This document shows, piece by piece, positions 59,941 through 64,000 of a stretch of 64,000 bases of DNA. The number at the start of each line of letters is the position of its first letter. Position 1 is the first letter of the stretch. The stretch spans positions 8,504 to 72,503 of the forward strand of contig JBKAGX010000011.1 in the NCBI GenBank assembly GCA_046290575.1. The letters are read 5' to 3'. Under the pieces are notes generated by a model that saw only the letters and a list, made by a program, of their open reading frames with translations, ran no database searches and was not told the DNA's origin. The position numbers and the translations under genes are program-made. Source of the DNA: JANQQJ01 sp046290575. GTDB lineage: Bacteria > Pseudomonadota > Alphaproteobacteria > SMXS01.

Positions 59941-60942
59941 GTGAAGACCACAGTAACGGCTGCCATGCTGGCAGCCACACTATCCATGCCGGCCTATGCC
60001 GATTATGAACATCATCATGATCGCGCTGATGATCATGCGCCCATCGGTGTGATGGGTGATCATTTTCATGCTGCTGGCGAGCTCATGCTCTCCTACCGCT
60101 ACATGCATATGGATATGGGCGGCAACCGTGTTGGCTCGGACAGCATCAGCTTTGATGACACGCTGGCGCAGTTTCCGGTGACACCGACGCGGATGACCAT
60201 GGACATGCACATGTTCGGGGCAATGTACGCCCCAACCGACTGGCTGACGGCCATGGTGATGGTGCCCTATATCGAAAAAGATATGGACCACATTACCCGG
60301 ATGGGCGGGACTTTTACCACCCGGACCAGCGGGGTTGGCGACGTGAAGCTGACGGGCCTGATCGTTTTGTTTAACGAACCCGGCCACAGTCTGCACCTCA
60401 ACGCCGGGATGAGCTTTCCCACTGGCTCGATTAACAAGCGCGATGCGATTCCGATCAATCCAGACGCCCAGCTGCCTTACCCCATGCAGATCGGCTCTGG
60501 CACCTACGATTTGCTGCCGGGTATTACCTATAACGGCCGCAGCGACACGTTGACCTGGGGCGCCCAACTGAGCGGCGTAATCCGGCTGGACACCAATGAT
60601 CGCAACTATTCTCTGGGGGACCGGTTCCAGGCGACGGCGTGGGGCGCTGTCCAGCTGGCCCAGTGGATCAGCTTGTCCATGCGCGTCGCTTATGAGCACT
60701 GGGGCAATATCGATGGTGCCGATGCGGAGTTGATGCCAGGGCTTATTCAGACCGCCCGTACGGACCTTCAGGGCGGTGACCGTATCGATCTGGGGTTTGG
60801 GGTCAACCTGTTGGGTCTGGATGGGATCGTGAAAGGTCACCGTATCGCGGTGGAGGTGATCGTGCCGGTCTACCAGAACCTTAACGGGCCTCAAATGGAA
60901 CGGGATTGGAGCCTGACGGTCGGCTGGCAAAAGACGTTCTGA
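59941..60942 (+). CDS. His/Met-rich outer-membrane beta-barrel protein, probable metal (copper) link
   Basis: 333 residues from GTG 59941 with GGAG upstream. Signal peptide TAAMLAATLSMPAYA, then DYEHHHDRADDHAPIGVMGD and a Met-rich stretch MHMDMGGNRVG. Amphipathic strands continue to an aromatic end (WSLTVGWQKTF), consistent with a 14-18 strand barrel. It resembles the phenol-degradation-type transporter-like (COG4313) proteins found with copper genes. His and Met clusters suit Cu(I) or Cu(II) contact, but no function is proven. Confidence 0.75.
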   Translation: MKTTVTAAMLAATLSMPAYADYEHHHDRADDHAPIGVMGDHFHAAGELMLSYRYMHMDMGGNRVGSDSISFDDTLAQFPVTPTRMTMDMHMFGAMYAPTDWLTAMVMVPYIEKDMDHITRMGGTFTTRTSGVGDVKLTGLIVLFNEPGHSLHLNAGMSFPTGSINKRDAIPINPDAQLPYPMQIGSGTYDLLPGITYNGRSDTLTWGAQLSGVIRLDTNDRNYSLGDRFQATAWGAVQLAQWISLSMRVAYEHWGNIDGADAELMPGLIQTARTDLQGGDRIDLGFGVNLLGLDGIVKGHRIAVEVIVPVYQNLNGPQMERDWSLTVGWQKTF

Positions 60943-61030
60943 TCCAAACCGCATAACAGGTCAGTGTGGCTGCCTTGTCTCCCCTGCGCTTCGCGGGCAC
61001 AATATTCTGTCGTTTGAGCAGGGGAGACAG

Positions 61031-61468
61031 GTGACCATGAAAATTGAGTCGGTACTGCAGGAAAAGGGTCGCGACGTCATCACCATCAGTCCCGGCACCA
61101 GGGTTGCAGATGCCGTCGACACGATTCACAAGCGCCGCATCGGCGCGTTGGTGGTGACCGGCGGAGATGGCGGGGTTCTGGGCATTTTTTCAGAACGCGA
61201 TGTGATGGATGGTCTTGCCAAGCATGGCGCACGGGCTCTGGACAGCCAGGTCCGCGAAAATATGACCGAGCTGGTTCATAGCTGCACGCGGGCAAGTACG
61301 GTGGTTGAAGTTATGGGGATGATGACGCGGCGCCGTATCAGGCATATCCCAGTCATCGAGAACCAGGATCTGATCGGCATCGTCAGTATCGGTGACCTGG
61401 TCAAAGCGCGGATCGCGGAGACCGAATCCGAGGCCAATGCCCTTAAGGAATATATCGCAACAGGGTAA
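61031..61468 (+). CDS. CBS-domain pair protein
   Basis: 145 residues with two CBS motifs, VITISPGTRVADAVDTIHKR and STVVEVMGMMTRRRIRHIPV, each ending in the usual GxxSxxD segment (LGIFSERDV and IGIVSIGDL). A Bateman module of this kind binds adenine nucleotides. The start is GTG 61031 or ATG 61037, after GGGGAGA. Standalone CBS pairs are common in Alphaproteobacteria; the partner protein is not evident. Confidence 0.92.
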   Translation: MTMKIESVLQEKGRDVITISPGTRVADAVDTIHKRRIGALVVTGGDGGVLGIFSERDVMDGLAKHGARALDSQVRENMTELVHSCTRASTVVEVMGMMTRRRIRHIPVIENQDLIGIVSIGDLVKARIAETESEANALKEYIATG

Positions 61469-61490
61469 ACGCCAGCCAACGTCCCGCACG

Positions 61491-61576
61491 TCATTGCGAG
61501 CCGCCTTCGGGACGGCGCGGCAATCCAGTTTGAATGCAGCGGCATTTTCTGGATTGTTTCGCGCCGCTTGCAATGA
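61491..61576. repeat. Dispersed palindromic repeat (TCATTGCGAGC...GCAATCCAG type)
   Basis: TCATTGCGAGC (from 61491) pairs imperfectly with GCTTGCAATGA (to 61576), and GCGCGGCAATCCAG pairs with CTGGATTGTTTCGCGC inside. This is a common intergenic repeat form in Alphaproteobacteria. The rest of the 158-base spacer has no other feature. Confidence 0.8.
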
Positions 61577-61626
61577 CAGCCTTCCAAGGGAATCACCCCT
61601 TTGGACTTGTTAAGGCACGCACGCCC

Positions 61627-62283
61627 ATGATCGATCTCTATTCCGCGGCCACGCCGAATGGCTGGAAAGCCTCCATTGCGCTGGAGGAACTGGCGCTACC
61701 TTATGAATTGCATCGCATTGATCTGGGGGCAGGGGAGCAGAAAGCGCCCGATTATCTGAAGATCAACCCCAATGGCCGTATCCCGACGATTGTTGACCGG
61801 GATGCCGGCGACTTTGCGGTGTTCGAGTCGGGGGCGATTCTGGTCTACCTGGCAGAGAAAACCGGGCAGTTGATGCCGTCTGATTCGAAAGGCCGCTCGC
61901 TTGTTATGCAGTGGCTGATGTTTCAAATGGGCGGTCTTGGTCCCATGCAGGGTCAGGCAAACGTCTTTATTCACTCGGCGGCCGAGGCGATTCCGTTCGC
62001 GATTGATCGCTATCGGACCGAAACCCGGCGGCTTTATGAGGTGCTGGATGCCCGGCTTCAGCAGGCCCAGTTTCTGGCCGGAGACCTCTCTATTGCCGAT
62101 ATTGCGACCTGGCCCTGGGTGTCGCTTCACGCTATTGCTGGCGTCGAGATTGCCGATCTGCCAGGCCTGAGCCGTTGGTATGCGGCGCTTTCAGCCCGTC
62201 CAGGTTTTCAAAAAGGGGTTGCGGTCACGCCGCTGCAGCAGGAAATAGTGGACCGTATGGCCGGTAACGAGCGGCTGGCCTGA
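61627..62283 (+). CDS. Glutathione S-transferase family protein
   Basis: 218 residues from ATG 61627: MIDLYSAATPNGWKASIALE, NPNGRIPTIVDRD and FESGAILVYLAEKTGQL form the glutathione domain, and FLAGDLSIADIATWPWVSL the helical domain. It is closely similar in layout to the GST at 18501-19262 and is 35 residues shorter, lacking that protein's charged C-terminal extension. Substrate unknown. Confidence 0.9.
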   Translation: MIDLYSAATPNGWKASIALEELALPYELHRIDLGAGEQKAPDYLKINPNGRIPTIVDRDAGDFAVFESGAILVYLAEKTGQLMPSDSKGRSLVMQWLMFQMGGLGPMQGQANVFIHSAAEAIPFAIDRYRTETRRLYEVLDARLQQAQFLAGDLSIADIATWPWVSLHAIAGVEIADLPGLSRWYAALSARPGFQKGVAVTPLQQEIVDRMAGNERLA

Positions 62284-62403
62284 CCACCCTTGAACCCTTG
62301 GTTTTGGTCACTATTTCTGTTACCGTTAACTTTCGCGTCGGGGCCAACTCATCCCTTTTTGAGCGGCCCAAAAAAACGTGTCATTTTTTTTGCAAAAACA
62401 CGT

Positions 62404-62432
62404 TTGACAAGGTTTGGAGGGCCGCCTATAAC
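62404..62432 (+). promoter_or_regulatory. rRNA P1 promoter
   Basis: TTGACA (62404-62409), 17-base spacer, TATAAC (62427-62432). A/T-rich sequence immediately upstream could be an UP element. It is the best consensus promoter in the window. Confidence 0.9.
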
Positions 62433-62493
62433 GCGCCTCCCACGACGCGGCGGGACGCGCTGAGAAATTGGCACCGAACGTCGCGTTGTTTTT

Positions 62494-62505
62494 TGATCTT
62501 TGACA
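62494..62505 (+). promoter_or_regulatory. boxA-like antitermination site
   Basis: TGATCTTTGACA resembles the alphaproteobacterial rrn boxA form (TGCTCTTTGACA-like), about 155 bases before 16S. Confidence 0.6.
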
Positions 62506-62654
62506 TTGTGGTTTTTTAGAAGGGAATTGTGGGCGGCGGTCTGCTGCGCACAATTCAACTCTTGCCAAATGATTGGGACTTCGGTCCGGATCATATGGCG
62601 CTTGTGATGTGCGCAGGTTCTTGGAAAACGTCTTTCGAGACGGTTTCTTATATC

Positions 62655-64000
<1,346 letters not shown>

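Larger units (their letters stand above)
62284..62654 (+). other. rRNA operon promoter and leader region
   Basis: 371 bases without a protein gene between the GST and 16S. It holds an A/T-rich upstream region (62370-62400) with an inverted repeat AAACGTGT/ACACGTTT (62374-62381, 62398-62405), the P1 promoter and a boxA-like site. The remaining leader shows no other recognised site. Confidence 0.85.

Overview
The 16S rRNA gene at the right edge carries alphaproteobacterial signatures. The DNA is GC-rich, and the housekeeping gene orders are typical of that class: rnr-topA-dprA-plsY, pyrB next to a pyrC-like gene, and gatCAB. I do not assign a family. An isolated bciA-type divinyl (bacterio)chlorophyllide reductase hints at a phototrophic lineage or ancestor. 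Cytochromes P450, a Rieske oxygenase, SDRs, a carotenoid-cleavage oxygenase, a TonB receptor and acyl-CoA enzymes suggest an oxidative, hydrophobic-compound-degrading marine or soil lifestyle (inference).

Layout. 1-11050 is mostly minus-strand housekeeping: an MFS transporter fragment, DUF983, rnr, topA, dprA, plsY, a GIY-YIG nuclease remnant, a PyrC-like protein lacking the metal-binding HxH, pyrB, ruvX and a GrpB-family gene. 11136-14364 is gatCAB, whose 3' end is partly duplicated around a palindromic repeat. 14600-15341 is a Phd/VapC-type toxin-antitoxin pair. 15547-20112 holds small accessory genes: methyltransferase, fasciclin, SnoaL-like, PqiA-like, GST, a WapI-like immunity protein and a Sel1-like protein. 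20174-24054 holds a methyltransferase lipoprotein and a glycan-type locus (Gfo/Idh oxidoreductase, unknown TIM-barrel-like protein, split PssD/PssE glycosyltransferase). A tRNA-Ser(GCU) follows.

24454-35183 is an oxidative-metabolism region: EthD-like protein, Rieske oxygenase, a divergent TetR/amidohydrolase-P450 locus with a 30-bp palindromic operator, a carotenoid oxygenase, a thioredoxin-fold gene with an in-frame UGA, an SDR, and bciA. The UGA gene (32184-33281) is the most striking item. The UGA sits exactly at the first redox-active Cys of a WCGC-type motif, the frame is open on both sides, and a hairpin lies at the distance expected of a bacterial SECIS element. I read it as a selenoprotein.

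35287-43539 holds an orphan secretin lipoprotein, a GbsR-like regulator with cydAB, and a P450 pair divergent from a 7Fe-type ferredoxin. One of those P450s has lost its heme-ligand Cys. 43689-46447 holds a 49-codon basic peptide gene, a Tat-signal SDR and a membrane glycosyltransferase-like protein. 46444-50494 is the Anbu proteasome-type cluster (peptidase, transglutaminase, alpha-E, ATP-grasp). 50653-59345 holds GT2/GtrA, an enoyl-CoA hydratase, a VOC protein, a TonB receptor, a frameshifted acyl-CoA dehydrogenase, a ketopantoate-reductase-like gene and a DUF1499 protein. 59429-62283 holds a Cys-rich exported protein, a His/Met-rich outer-membrane protein, a CBS protein and a second GST. 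62284-64000 is an rRNA promoter/leader and the partial 16S gene.

Dispersed palindromic repeats of at least three families lie between genes. Four convergent gene pairs overlap by exactly four bases at a shared CTAA/CTAG stop.
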